Shown piece by piece: positions 22,976-33,702 of a stretch of DNA of 64,000 bases; the stretch's first letter is position 1; each line of letters opens with the position of its first letter. Below the pieces are notes generated by a model. The model saw only the letters and a program-made list of their open reading frames with translations. It did not search any database and was not told where the DNA came from. The stretch is from Poa pratensis (lineage: Eukaryota; Streptophyta; Magnoliopsida; Poales; Poaceae). A program made the translations under genes and the position numbers. The stretch covers positions 15,699,362 to 15,763,361 of the forward strand of contig CAMZMU010000111.1 in assembly GCA_947311845.1 (NCBI GenBank), in the 5' to 3' direction.

Positions 22976-23893
22976 TTTTAATCCTATTTTACCTGTTTGC
23001 CGGGTAGAGCAAAAAGCACACGGCAAAGATGGTGCAAAAACACACGGCAAACTGCTTTACTTTGTGGTGTGGTGGAAAAAACACACGGCGAATGCTTTGC
23101 CGTGTATTTTCTGAAAAACACACGGCAAAGAGCCTTTGCCGACGCGATTTGTGCCGTGAGAGCTTTGCCGTGTTGTTCCGCACGGCAAATTCTTTGCCGG
23201 GTTCCGCAAAGCCTTTGCCGTGCGGATTCGTCGCACGGCAAAGAAGTGATTTCCGGTAGTGAATATTCATGGTAAGAATATACATGCTTTAACTATACAT
23301 TTAAAAGTCAAAATAAAAAGGTTCATGCATGTTCAACTAATGTTACCCGAACGTTCTTTTCACATGTAGTGTAGCTAACTAAATTAAGAAACTCAGCTTA
23401 CGTACCTTCCTCTTCAATTTCCACCCCGGCATGCTGCAATTAATGCTGGTTCGAGCTTTCCATAGAATTTTCGTCGACATTTTACCGCGGCATCTTCCTT
23501 CTCCCAAATAATTGCTTCTTTCTCATGGATCGCATGCAATGATAGTAGCACATTACGCGTAAGGTTTCTCAGAACTTTCTTCTCTTGAACGCAGGAAAAC
23601 TATTTCACAAGGCTACAGTAAGTGTGCACCAGCCGGCCGGTCGTGCTCCCTAAGCAATCTACTGATCTACTCTCCGTCATTTTCTCCGGGTCTTTTTTTT
23701 TCTGTTTGCTTGAATGCATGCGCCCGCGTTCCGGAAACTTTCAGTTCGTCTTCCGTGCATGACGGTGTTCCAGTTTTCCCTGCATACCGTGACTTGGTGA
23801 GATAGGTTGATTGACTACTACACACAGAGAGACCATGCATGCATGCCCGCGTAAGTGCATCGCAAGTTAATTTGAACTCCTGCTTGTCAAAAT

Positions 23894-23936
23894 AACCGGC
23901 CGGACGGTTACACACGTAAAAACCATAGAAACTTCC
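23894..23936 (+). promoter_or_regulatory. Shared upstream block, SP3
   Basis: Starts AACCGGCCGG, contains CACACGTAAA and ends GAAACTTCC, 26 bp before the TATA box. The same block precedes SP4, SP5 and SP6. CACGTA is an ACGT-type core such as bZIP or NAC factors may bind; the factor is not known. Confidence 0.6.
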
Positions 23937-23961
23937 TTTGGTACTAGCTAAGCTTGTCCCT

Positions 23962-23969
23962 TATAAATA
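23962..23969 (+). promoter_or_regulatory. TATA box of SP3
   Basis: TATAAATA, 129 bp before the SP3 ATG. A CT microsatellite (24061-24080) lies in the leader just before the ATG. Confidence 0.7.
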
Positions 23970-24090
23970 CCAGATCAAATCTTCGAACGGAGACTCACAG
24001 CTCACACAAGCAACACACGAAAGCGTAGCTAAGCTCAAAAGAGAGAGCACTGTGCGTCCCATATCTCTCTCTCTTTCTCTGTCCACGATC

Positions 24091-24315
24091 ATGAGTAAGC
24101 TCGTGGCAGCAATGCTCTTGATTTTCATGATGATTATATCCGGCTCGGCTGCGAGACCGTTGCAAGGTGATCGAGTGTCTTCGGGCGGTTCCGGCGTTGT
24201 GCCGCCGTCGCCGATGCATTGGCGTGGACGCATGCTATCACAGCTGGAGGAGGAGAAGGGGCCCCAAGGGTGCCCAAAAACTCACGATCCTAAAACGCAC
24301 TGCTCCTCGCCATAG
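24091..24315 (+). CDS. SP3: secreted two-cysteine peptide precursor
   Basis: 74 residues, one exon. MSKLVAAMLLIFMMIISGSA is a signal peptide; ARPLQGD follows, shared in form with SP4-SP6. A Ser/Gly/Pro spacer leads to HWRGRMLSQLEEEKG (about residues 45-58) and the tail GPQGCPKTHDPKTHCSSP, with two cysteines nine residues apart. SP6 (58830-59054) is its duplicate and differs by one residue, reading DPNTHC; the Asn form agrees with SP5, so Lys here is probably the derived state. The role is unknown; secretion is inferred. Compared with SP6, SP4 and SP5, its upstream DNA has lost two distal blocks, so expression may differ. Confidence 0.78.
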   Translation: MSKLVAAMLLIFMMIISGSAARPLQGDRVSSGGSGVVPPSPMHWRGRMLSQLEEEKGPQGCPKTHDPKTHCSSP

Positions 24316-24679
24316 AGGCAAGCAGAGAGTCAGAGACACGACGCGCGAGCATGGAGTTGTCGTGTCTAGCATATATAAGAGTCGGTCAAACCTGAAGCGA
24401 TATTTGATTTCAGAGATGTCTCCGTTTGTAGATTTCTTACAATATACACACACGCTCTCACACCCATGTACGTTCCTCTTTTAATTATCTATATATGAAT
24501 TTGATTGTGTTTCCAGATTGCTAATCATAACATAATGAGAGATCTATGGATTCTTGGAAAGACTAACGATCTATCACGCTGCTTGCAAAAAAAAGATCAA
24601 AATAGTGTGTGTTGTAGCACTGATTGGTACTACATTGAAGGCAATTGAGGAAATAAGAAACACTATAGTTGGTATTGTC

Positions 24680-25455
24680 TTGTGCACAATATTTTTGTGC
24701 CAATTATGGAAGATAAAATATAAGCTAGAGGCCGTTCGAGGGGTCGTGGCACCTAGTTAGTAACTTACTATAATCATTTCCATCAAGAAATGTTCAATGT
24801 GTTTCTTGATCAAATTAGTGGAGTTGAATAATCTCTTTGCTGACCCAGCTATTGAGATGCATAGCTTGTCTTGATTCGACGAATTATGTTGCTCATTTTG
24901 ATAATAACTGAACTTGCAAATAGTTATGCCAACGAATTCTCCCACTATATATATGAGTGTATAGACCTTCGGGACCAACTTGGCACATTTATTGCTGATG
25001 TGAGATATGATCCTAACTTTGCAAATTGTATTGTTCTTGGGAACGTCGCTCTGAAGATGGTTCAAACATAGAGACACATGACATTTCCGTTTGTATATCG
25101 TCTTATATAGTTAGTCTTGATTTTTCAGTTGCAGCAGCAACATTGGAAGTATATTTGAGGAACACGATGAATGATGATTGGATGAACCATAATATGGTAT
25201 GCTATATTGAGTGAGACATATTTGCAAGCATCGAAAACAATATAACTTATTATTTTCAAAGGATGAAGTCGCGTAAGGGACAAATACCACATGTGACTAG
25301 TGGTAAGTTCCTTTTTCTTACTAATGCAATTTATGCATCATGTATTCATTCATACTAGTATTTTCCAGCTATTTTTTCTGCTCTTTGCAGGTTCTGATTC
25401 TTCTCATATGATTGATGAGGAAATGATAGACTATGATCCGAGCAAATCTTTGTTG
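24680..25455 (+). pseudogene. Decayed hAT transposase C-terminus, copy A
   Basis: Fragments in changing frames resemble the TTF-type/zinc-finger-MYM-like hAT transposases of plants: a helical part with FLDQI and LNNLFAD, then TFIADVRYDPNFANC, a hAT dimerisation region (FSVAAATLEVYLRN, DDWMNHNMVCYIE) and RMKSRKGQIPHV with an intron-like GTAAG...GCAG gap (about 25304-25391) before a GSDSSHMIDEE tail. Stops and frame changes break it. hAT transposases move DNA by cut and paste; this one cannot work. No terminal repeats or 8-bp duplication were found. Confidence 0.65.
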
Positions 25456-26212
25456 GTTAGGTACTAAAATGCTTCATGATTACGCAATCGTGATACCATA
25501 CTTTTTTGAGCTTTTCTTATTGCCGTTTTTTATTCTTTGTCAAAACGCCATATGCATTTGTAGTGTGCTTTGCCTGATATACTGTGTTATTTTGAGAGGG
25601 GATAAAAGGGAAATATTTTTCATAGTTTTTGAGCATTAGGAATTAGTCTTGATCTTACCCAAATCCTGGGTCCGCCACTGTCCCTAGACGCGCCCACATG
25701 ACAACCTCGCTGCTCGCATAATTTAAGTAATTTGGCCACTTTTGGTACTCCATCCGATCCGAATTTAGTGTCACTAACCTTGTATAAATCTTGACTGCCA
25801 CAGGTCATTTTCCACGACACTTATTCTGGTTCAAAGGGAGTAGTCAAAAAAAAAACATGGCCACTTGAATGCTTGCATCTGATCAACACGGCAAGATCAC
25901 AGGCCATGAAGATCCAAGGGCGCTTCTCCTGTACGGATCGAACATGAGTATCACGGGTCCTTCACTCTTTCCCAGTGGAGTCGTGGTCTTCTCCGTGATG
26001 TGTGAGTGCTGTGACTGAAAATAGACTTTGACTTTAACTGAATGCATGGGCTAGCTACGAACAAACGTTGCTCCCCTTGACGTCAGATTCGCTGAGCACA
26101 TCATAAAAACAGGCTAAAAGGATACATCTGAGCTCTGAAACGGGTACGGTTAATAACTTAATATTTGATCGATTCGGCCAAAATATATCTAGCTTGGATT
26201 TTAAGAAAGAAA
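25456..26212. other. Intergenic; distal DNA related to the SP5 upstream
   Basis: No gene seen. The stretch at about 25900-26110 (CTTCTCCGTGATGTGTGAG, then AGACTTTGAC) is similar to 49440-49620 upstream of SP5, and duplicated at about 63130-63330 in copy B. It fits an old gene-plus-upstream unit. Confidence 0.5.
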
Positions 26213-26221
26213 CCCAAATAC

Positions 26222-26629
26222 AGAGAGCGGTGATTTGTCACCCGGGCTACATGTAGCCCGGTATTGTATTTATTTTTTTGTCGCCATTTTAAGTTTCCAA
26301 AAAATCGGGAAAAAATACTGGATATTGACAACGACTTGATCTATGTTTGTGAAAAGTTTCAACGCAAAATAGTTTATATTGCGCCCTACACGAAAATGAC
26401 AAAATTCTGACAATTTTGAGAGATTTTGAATCACCACCCAGATCTAGAAATTTATCTTTTTTACATAGGATAAAATACTGAATGTTTCGCATTTCTTTTT
26501 TGCACACAGGCAGGAATCATCATTATCTACGTTTAGGATTTTTTTCAGAATATTTTACAACTTAAATTTGCAGATTTTTAAATTTCAAAAAACTAGGCTA
26601 CATGTAGCCCGGGTGACAAAGACTTTGCG
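26222..26629. mobile_element. MULE-type MITE, copy A
   Basis: Inverted ends GTCACCCGGGCTACATGTAG and its complement, with a 9-bp duplication CCCAAATAC at 26213-26221 and 26630-26638. 408 bp, AT-rich interior, no coding. The same insertion with the same target site is in copy B, so it predates the duplication. Confidence 0.88.
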
Positions 26630-26835
26630 CCCAAATACATCTATATTTTCCGGTCGAGCTTCCTCTTCAGCGTACATGCATCGTGCATGGTGCAGAGCTA
26701 GCTGTTGGAGTACAATATGAGTTCTAATCGATACTTGATGCATTTTCCTTTTCCCCTGGATAACACACTGAGATTACCGCGATTCTTCTCGTAAGAAAAC
26801 TACTCTCGCTGTTTTGAATTAGATGACTTGCTATA

Positions 26836-28280
26836 GGGCAGTGCTAAGCCTCCCCGGGGATCTGGGGCTTCCGATCCACCGCCTCCCCCGTTTGACACGT
26901 GTCCATCCGAGACCTGTAACTCATGTGAAAAAAGCCCCACGAAAAAAGCCCAGGCTCGTCAAAAAGAAAGCTTCGTCTCCTAATTGCAGCACCGCACCCC
27001 GCAGCTTTGCCAGAAAAGACGCCGCCGGCACGCCGCCAGTCGCGGGAGAAGACGCCGTAGCTTCGCCGGATAAGACGCCCGCCCGTCCCCGGAGAATACG
27101 CCGCTCGCCCGTCACCGGAGAATACACCGCAGCTTCGCCGGATGAGACGCCGCCCGTCCCCGGAAAAGACGTTGACCGCCTGTTGCCGGAAAAGATCACA
27201 CTGCAGCTTCGCCGGAGAAGACGCCGCCCGTCCCCGATGTCATCACCGTCGGCCTCCCGTGATAGCACCGCCACACACCTACGATAGCACCGCGGGACGC
27301 CGATGGCAGCCCGGCCGTTGTATCACCGCTTTCTCCATGGCAGCGCCGTCGTAGCTCGTTGTAGCACCGGCAACCACCTCGGTAGCATTGTCGCATGCGA
27401 TTGCAGCTCTGCCGGCCTGCGCTTGTGCCTGCCATTTGAAGCTCCGACGGATTGTGGCACCACCAGTGGCCTGTGGTAGCCGGCCTGTGGTAGCATCGCC
27501 ACCCGCCTCTCGCAGCATCCCCGCCGGCATCCGGTAGCACGACCAAAAACCGCCGCCAGGCTATGGTAGCATCGCAGCCTGTCTCTCGCAGCATCGCCGC
27601 CGGCCTGCGGTAGCATGACAAAAAACCGCTGCCGGGCGCTCGTAGCACCGCCGCCGGCCTCTGGTGCCATCGCAGCCTGCCTATGGTAGCACGATTTCTT
27701 GGAGCAGGAAGCACCGCTGGCCACGATTGGTAGCAAGTCCGGCCATGGCTTGCAGCCTGCCTATGGTAGCACGATTTCCAGGTTGCAGCAATCCCCATCC
27801 CTCCATCCCTCTTGTGAGCAGAACGAGGTGGAAGCAGCAGAACGAGGCACCGGACATGGGAGAGAGATGGGGTCAGGGAGTGAGATGGGGCTGTGCGGTC
27901 GTGTGGCGGGGCAGCGACGGCGCGTGTTGACGACGGCTGGCAGAGCTTTCCATGGGAGCTTGCGCACGGAGCAGAGACGGATGGATGTAAAATCACCGCC
28001 AATTGGCGGCACCGGAGATGTCCAGCTCGCGGGGGTGGGGCGAGGAGCCACCGGAGATGTCAAGGTTGTGCGGTGGAGCTAGGAGCCGCCGGAGATGGGA
28101 GAGGAGGACCCGCATCGGTGGGGATTGGGGATTTTGGAGGAACGTCTCGTACTCTCGTACAGAACGAGAAAGGAGGAAACGAGTGGAGGAGAGACAAGAT
28201 AAGGTGGGGCCCGTTGGACGCGTGGGGCGCGCTCGACCCGGGGGACGCGAGCGTGCCCCGGATGATTAGAAGTGTTTCCC
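26836..28280. mobile_element. MULE with GC-rich cargo
   Basis: Flanked by the 9-bp duplication CTTGCTATA at 26827-26835 and 28281-28289. Ends GGGCAGTGCTAAGCCTCC and, inverted, GGGAAACACTTCTAATCATC are partly alike. No transposase. The interior is GC-rich with loose repeats built on GGTAGCA...CGCAGCCTGCC; the minus-strand frame 27196-28002 (268 codons) follows these repeats and has no recognised domain. A Pack-MULE that captured host sequence is possible. Confidence 0.75.
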
Positions 28281-28337
28281 CTTGCTATACACCACATGTA
28301 AATGTATCTATATACATGTAACATGTCTAGATACATA

Positions 28338-28637
28338 TGTCACACTACGTGTGTCACACGAGGATACGCCTTCCACGAGTACGTCTCCAAGTAATGAAGA
28401 CACACCAGAAGAGTGACATGCGTGTCACATAGCTAGTGGATACCAGCTGCGTCTGGTGAGGGATATAAGCAACCTAGAGATCACGGTCAGAAGGCATGAA
28501 GGAATAGAACTATCTGATCTCCCCGTCTCATTCCTCTCCTCCCCCAAACTGTATCTTGTATCTCTGTATCTGAAATGGAACTGGTCTAGCTGTAATTCGT
28601 GGTCTGGTGATCTTCGATCATACACTGGGATATTACA
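28338..28637 (+). repeat. 5' LTR of the chromovirus
   Basis: TG...CA, 300 bp, direct repeat of 32771-33072. Confidence 0.94.
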
Positions 28638-28638
28638 G

Positions 28639-28651
28639 TGGTATCAGAGGC
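28639..28651 (+). other. Primer binding site, tRNA-Met
   Basis: TGGTATCAGAGGC, one base after the LTR, matches the initiator-tRNA-Met complement apart from one extra G. Confidence 0.8.
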
Positions 28652-28759
28652 TTCGTTTCGATCCGTAGCGCAACTCGTATTCTCCAGATCGTGCTCGTAA
28701 ATCGAATGTGAAGGTAGCTGGTTGCTTTCGAGCGATTCGGCACAAAATCCTGATCAGCG

Positions 28760-31700
28760 TTGGCTGATTCGAAGGAGTTTGTCGCGACGGCTCCGTTCAA
28801 GCCCAGTGCGCAAGTCCGTCACACGGTGGCGGCGATGGAGGCGATGGAGGGGCGGATCCTGGAGAAGTTGAGCAAGTTGGATGGATTGGAGGATCGGTTC
28901 CTTGATCTGAACAATAAGCTCGATTTACAGGCGACTCGTTTGAATCAGATGGAGATGAAGGTGGATCTCTCTATGGAGAAGTTGGGGAAACTGGAAGCTG
29001 ATCAGATCGCGATGGAAAAGAGCAGCGGCTGCTGCAGCAGCCGCCCGCGACGTCTCCCAAGGCGGCGTTACCACCAGCACCAGGGGACGGAATCGTGGGT
29101 CCTCGCCCACATACTGCGCCACAACTGCAGGTAACACTTCCGTTCCGATCTGCTTGCCCAGACCCGCCCGAGAGCTCTATGCGTGGGGGAGTGGTGCGTC
29201 TCACAGATGTACCAGAGGAGGCACAGGGCCGGCGGGCATGGATGCCGCGGATGGATTTTACCAAATTTAGTGGCACTGATGCTAGCATCTGGGTGGATAC
29301 GTGCGAGACATTTTTTACCCTGTACAACATTGCTCCTGGTTTTCAAGTATCCGCAGCCACTATGTATTTGACTGATTCTGCAGCACATTGGTACCATTCG
29401 TTCAAGCGTTCGCAAGAGAGATTATCTTGGGAGCAATTCAGGCAGGCAGTGTTGCTGGAATTTGACACTGATACGCATCGAGTGAAGATGATGGAGTTGA
29501 TGCAACTCAAACAAACAAGCACTGTGGCTGAATATCGTCGGCAGTTTGATAGATTGGTTTATAATATCAAATTGTATGATCCTGCAATTGGGGGAATTAT
29601 GCTGGTGACACAGTTTATCTTAGGTCTGAAAGATGAACTGTGGGTGTCGGTAGAAGCTCAGTTACCTGATACAGTACAGCGAGCTACTCTGATGGCATCT
29701 GTTTTGGAAGGTCTGGCAGAAAATCAGAAACCAGTGGCAAAACCGATGAAAAAGTACAATAGTTGGAAAGACAACAAGGGCAAGTTTGCTCAAGGTGAGG
29801 TGTGGAAAGCACAACGGTTAAAGGAGTATCGCAGAATCAATGGGCTATGTTTTAAATGTGGTGAAAAATATGCTCCAGGCCATCAATGTGTAATACCACA
29901 AGTGGCACATCTTAAGGCAATGCAAATTGATCATCAAGAAATTTTGTCAGACGAGTTATTGGAAGGGGTCACAGGATTAGAATCACTTACTCTAGAGGAT
30001 TCAGAGCGGTTATCGTTATATGCTCTGAGTGGGGCTGAGAACACAAATACAATCAGGTTGCCGGCCAAAGCAAACAACCAATCGATGTTGATGTTGGTGG
30101 ACTCAGGCAGCACGAGCAGCTTTGTGGACACAATGATGGTGAAAAGGCTCGGGCTGATTCCTCAAGCCAGGAATCCTGTGTGGGTGAAAGTAGCAAATGG
30201 AGAGAAGCTGCTATGTAATACTTTCATACCAAATTTCACTTGGTACACACACGGAATTCAGTTCTCACAAGATATGCATGTCCTCGAGATGGGCAGCTAT
30301 GATGCTGTGCTGGGGATTGATTGGCTGCAGAAATTCAGGCCAATGAACTGTGATTGGGTAGCCAAGTGGATTGAATTTGAATATCAACATAAAACAGTTC
30401 GTCTCCAAGGGGTGTTAGATAAACCACAGGATCACTTGGCAGAAATTTCGGTTGAGCAGGTGATCCAAATGCATCACAACAATGAGCTCTGGGCTACTGC
30501 CATTTTGGAGAACACATCAGAGATTTCCTCCTTGCCAGTTCCAGAGTCTGTGCAGGCATTAGTGCAGCAATTTCAATCCATTTTTCAAGAACCCACCGAG
30601 TTGCCTCCTTCAAGGTCGTTTGACCATGCCATTACTTTGTTGCCAGGGACATCACCAATCAATTCAAGACCATATCGATATTCTCCTTTGCAAAAGGATG
30701 AAATCGAGAGGCAAGTGGCAGAGATGTTAAAAACGGGTGTGATCTCTGCGAGTGTGAGTCCTTTTGCCTCACATGTGTTGTTGGTAAAGAAGAAAGATGG
30801 CCAGTGGCGGTTTTGTATTGATTACAGAAAGCTGAATCAACAGACGGTCAAGAACAAATTTCCAATGCCAGTGATTGATGAACTATTGGATGAGTTAGCT
30901 GGTACAAAATATTTTTCCAAGCTAGACTTGCGTAGTGGGTACCATCAGATACGCATGGTGGAGAAAGATGAACCAAAAACAGCTTTTAAGACACATCATG
31001 GGCACTTTCAGTTCAGAGTAATGCCTTTTGGGCTTACAAATGCACCGGCAACATTTCAGTGTGTGATGAACTCGGTTTTTGCTGGCTATATCAGAAAATT
31101 TATACTGGTTTTCATGGATGATATTCTGGTGTATAGCAAAACAATGGAAGAGCACCTCGAACACTTGAAGGTGGTGTTCCAAATCTTGCAGCACAATAAG
31201 CTGTATGTCAAGCTCAGCAAGTGTCAATTTGCTGCTAGTCAGCTTGAATACTTGGGGCATATAATTTCTGACAAGGGTGTAGCCACAGACAAATCAAAGA
31301 CAGCAGCTATGTTAGCCTGGCCAGTACCAACCAATTTGACTGAACTTCGCGGTTTTCTGGGTTTCACAGGGTATTATCGAAAGTTTGTGGAGAAATATGG
31401 TCTGCTAGCTAAAGCTTTAAATGATCTGTTACAGAAGAATCAGACATTTGTGTGGACTCCAGCCGCTCAAGCAGCTTTCGAGAAGCTAAAATTGGCAATG
31501 GCACAAACTCCAGTGCTGGCCCTGCCAGATTTTACGCAACCGTTTGTGATCGAGACTGACGCTTGTGATGATGGCATTGGTGCGGTTTTATTGTAGAAGG
31601 GGCACCCTGTGGCGTATTTGAGCAAGGCACTGGGAGTAAACAACAGAAAATTACCTATCTATGAGAAGGAGTTCATGGCGATTATGATGACCATAGATAA

Positions 31701-32849
31701 ATGGCGTCCTTATTTGCAACGTGGCCCTTTTGTTATCAAGACAGATCACAAGAGCCTGTGCTGTTTGGATGATCAGGTTCTTCACACAGAGTTACAGAAG
31801 AAGGCCATGACCAAACTTCTGGGTCTGCAGTATAAATTCTAATATAATAAAGGTTCAGATAACACACCTGCTGATGCCTTGTCCAGAGTTGGACATAAAT
31901 TTGAAGTACAAGCCATATCTGTCATTCAACATGTATGGTTACAAGAAGTTCTTAATTCGTATGTGGTGGACACGGTTGCACAATCCTTGTTGCAGGAACT
32001 AGCAATCCATAGTCCAAATGAAAATGGCTTTGCACTCACTGATGGATTAATCCGGTAAAATGGGCGCAATGGTTGTCTCTGGCTGAGTATTGGTACAACA
32101 CATCATTCCATAGAGCCATTGGGTGTACGCCATTCAAAGCGTTGTATGGAGTGGAGCCATCACACGGGTTGTTTCCAACTAGTGCTTCTACAACATCTGT
32201 GGATGCTGATGAAATGCTACAAGAAAGAGCCTTCTTGTCGGAGTTCCTGAAACACCAATTGGCCAAGGCGAGCAAACGAATGAAAATGGTGGCAGATGGT
32301 AAGAGATCATTCCGAGAGTTTCAAGTTGGGGAGCAAGTGCTGCTCAAGCTTCAACCGTATGCTCAGAAAACGGTGGTAAATCGTCCATACCCAAAACTCT
32401 CTTTCAAGTACTTTGGCCCTTTCTCTGTACTAAAACGCTTGGGAACGGTGGCATACAAACTGGAGTTTCCGCCGCATAGCCAGGTGCACCCTGTTTTCCA
32501 TGTGTCGCAGCTCAAGACATTCTTACCTGACCACACACCGGTGTTCACGGAGCTGCCGACGCCGCTTCAGCTCGATGTCGTGGAGCTGTACCCAGAGGAG
32601 ATTCTGGACCGTCGCCTCGTCAAGAAGGGCAAGGTGTCATCACTTCAAGTGTTGATCAAGTGGTCGACGCTGCCTTCTTCGATGGCGACCTGGGAAGACC
32701 ATCAAGTGCTGCGCGAGAGGTTTCCGGGGGCAGCAGCTTGGGGACAAGCTGAAGCTCCAGAGGGCGGCAGTGTCACACTACGTGTGTCACACGAGGATAC
32801 GCCTTCCACGAGTACGTCTCCAAGTAATGAAGACACACCAGAAGAGTGA
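28760..32849 (+). pseudogene. Broken gag-pol of the chromovirus
   Basis: The expected ATG reads TTG at 28760. A coiled-coil gag start changes frame near 29030. Then in one frame: gag capsid; a zinc knuckle CFKCGEKYAPGHQC (about 29851); aspartic protease VDSGSTSSFVD (about 30100); reverse transcriptase with FCIDYRKLN and VFMDDILVYS (about 31108); and the start of RNase H, broken by TAG at 31594-31596. RNase H continues (TDHKSL, about 31741) to a TAA at 31840-31842. About 32055 the sequence jumps into the integrase C-terminal part (EYWYNTSFHRAIGCTPF), so the zinc-binding and DDE catalytic core is missing. A chromodomain (ELYPEEILDRR, VLIKWSTLPSSMATWE) follows; the stop at 32847-32849 lies inside the 3' LTR. 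Chromodomains steer integration to marked chromatin. Confidence 0.92.
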
Positions 32850-33072
32850 CCTGCGTGTCACATAGCTAGTGGATACAAGCTGCGTCGTCTGGTGAGGGAT
32901 ATAAGCACCTAGGGATCACGGTCAGAAGGAAGGAAGGAATAGAACTATCTGATCTCCCCGTCTCATTCCTCTCCTCCCCCAAACTGTATCCTGTATCTCT
33001 GTATCTGAAATGGAACTGATCTAGCTGTAATTCGTGGTCTGGTGATCTTCGATCATACACCGGGATATTACA
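32771..33072 (+). repeat. 3' LTR of the chromovirus
   Basis: 302 bp, TG...CA. Its first 79 bases also encode the last residues of the polyprotein. Confidence 0.94.
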
Positions 33073-33305
33073 ACATACACATGTGGTGGATAGCAAGTCA
33101 TCTAATTTAAAATAGAGGGAGTATTATGCATAGTCGACCAAAGGTACGTGTTGAACCGACAATCAACATTGAGCATAGCATATATATCGGATTATCGGTA
33201 TCCTTCTCCGCTGAGATTTTGTCTCCCGGTCCTGTTATGTTTGCTTTGGACAGTTCGAGTTGCGACTTCCTCCACGTATCTAGGTGCGCGTGTGATAGGC
33301 ATGCA

Positions 33306-33343
33306 CAATGTTCACGGCAAAAGACGACCGAAAGCTACATCTT
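33306..33343 (+). promoter_or_regulatory. Distal conserved block, SP4
   Basis: Contains TTCACGGCAAAAGACGACCG and AAAGCTACATCTT. Related blocks lie upstream of SP5 (50043-50080) and SP6 (58471-58513); SP3 lacks it. Confidence 0.55.
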
Positions 33344-33488
33344 TTGTAGAAGTATTGTACACTCTGAACCAGAAGCCCAAGTACGTACGTGAGAATATAT
33401 GCGTCGGCCGCCTGAAGTGGGAGTAGTAAAAACCGCGTGGCTCCATGCATTGGCAAGTTTCAACAACTGGTGCCTACTTGTCAAATTT

Positions 33489-33527
33489 ACCGGCTGGCCA
33501 CACACGTAAATCGCATGGAAGTTTACC
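33489..33527 (+). promoter_or_regulatory. Shared upstream block, SP4
   Basis: ACCGGCTGGCCACACACGTA then GCATGGAAGTTTACC, preceded by CTTGTCAA, 28 bp before the TATA box. Same block as at SP3, SP5 and SP6. Confidence 0.62.
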
Positions 33528-33554
33528 TAGGTAGGCCTGCCATGCATGATGACT

Positions 33555-33562
33555 TATAAATA
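33555..33562 (+). promoter_or_regulatory. TATA box of SP4
   Basis: TATAAATA, 148 bp before the SP4 ATG. Confidence 0.7.
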
Positions 33563-33702
33563 ACCTGCCAGATCCTCAGACAAAAACTCACATACACTAC
33601 ACACACATCACGGAAGAGCCCAGTTTGACTGATCGAGATAGCAGCTCAAAGCTAAGAGAGACAACACAGCCTCAGGTCACAAAGTTTGAGGAAGCTTGTG
33701 CT

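Larger units (their letters stand above)
19318..23261. mobile_element. CACTA transposon, copy A (non-autonomous)
   Basis: Ends CACTACCGGAAA and TTTCCGGTAGTG, flanked by the 3-bp duplication AAT (19315-19317, 23262-23264). Subterminal regions at 19350-19560 and 22080-23240 are packed with CACGGCAAAG / CTTTGCCGTG motifs, the expected transposase-binding array. No transposase is encoded. The interior has four tandem repeats of about 660 bp and a GC-rich block. Confidence 0.95.
17582..26774 (+). repeat. Segmental duplication, copy A
   Basis: Collinear with 51309-64000 and highly similar throughout: MULE with tRNA-like block, 74-codon ORF, CACTA, SP3/SP6, hAT remnant and MULE-MITE. The match reaches the window's last base, so the true right end is not visible in copy B. 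Copy A lacks the MULE-MITE, TRIM and Helitron found in copy B. Confidence 0.93.
28338..33072 (+). mobile_element. Chromovirus (Reina-like Gypsy), integrase-deleted
   Basis: LTRs of about 300 bp (28338-28637, 32771-33072; TGTCACAC...TTACA) differ by about eight substitutions by eye, near 2.7 percent. Target duplication ACATA at 28333-28337 and 33073-33077. An initiator-tRNA-Met primer site follows the 5' LTR and a purine-rich tract AGAGGGCGGCAG precedes the 3' LTR. Short LTRs, a C-terminal chromodomain and a coding end inside the 3' LTR suggest the Reina branch; the branch is inference. Two in-frame stops, a frame change and loss of the integrase core make it non-autonomous. Confidence 0.93.
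26803..33121. mobile_element. Stowaway MITE split by two later insertions
   Basis: The three pieces 26803-26835, 28290-28337 and 33078-33121 join into about 125 bp with inverted ends (GAATTAGATGACTTGCTATA against TAGCAAGTCATCTAATTT; right end AGAGGGAG) and TA at 26801-26802 and 33122-33123. A MULE split the first arm and a chromovirus the second. Confidence 0.82.

Noticed and set aside
22087..23114. Long GC-rich frames on both strands in the CACTA (also 56718-57921)
   Set aside because: Frames overlap on both strands, follow CACGGCAAAG arrays at the end and do not keep frame between copies.
27196..28002. 268-codon minus-strand frame
   Set aside because: Cys/Tyr/His/Arg repeats follow from degenerate GGTAGCA repeats in the MULE.
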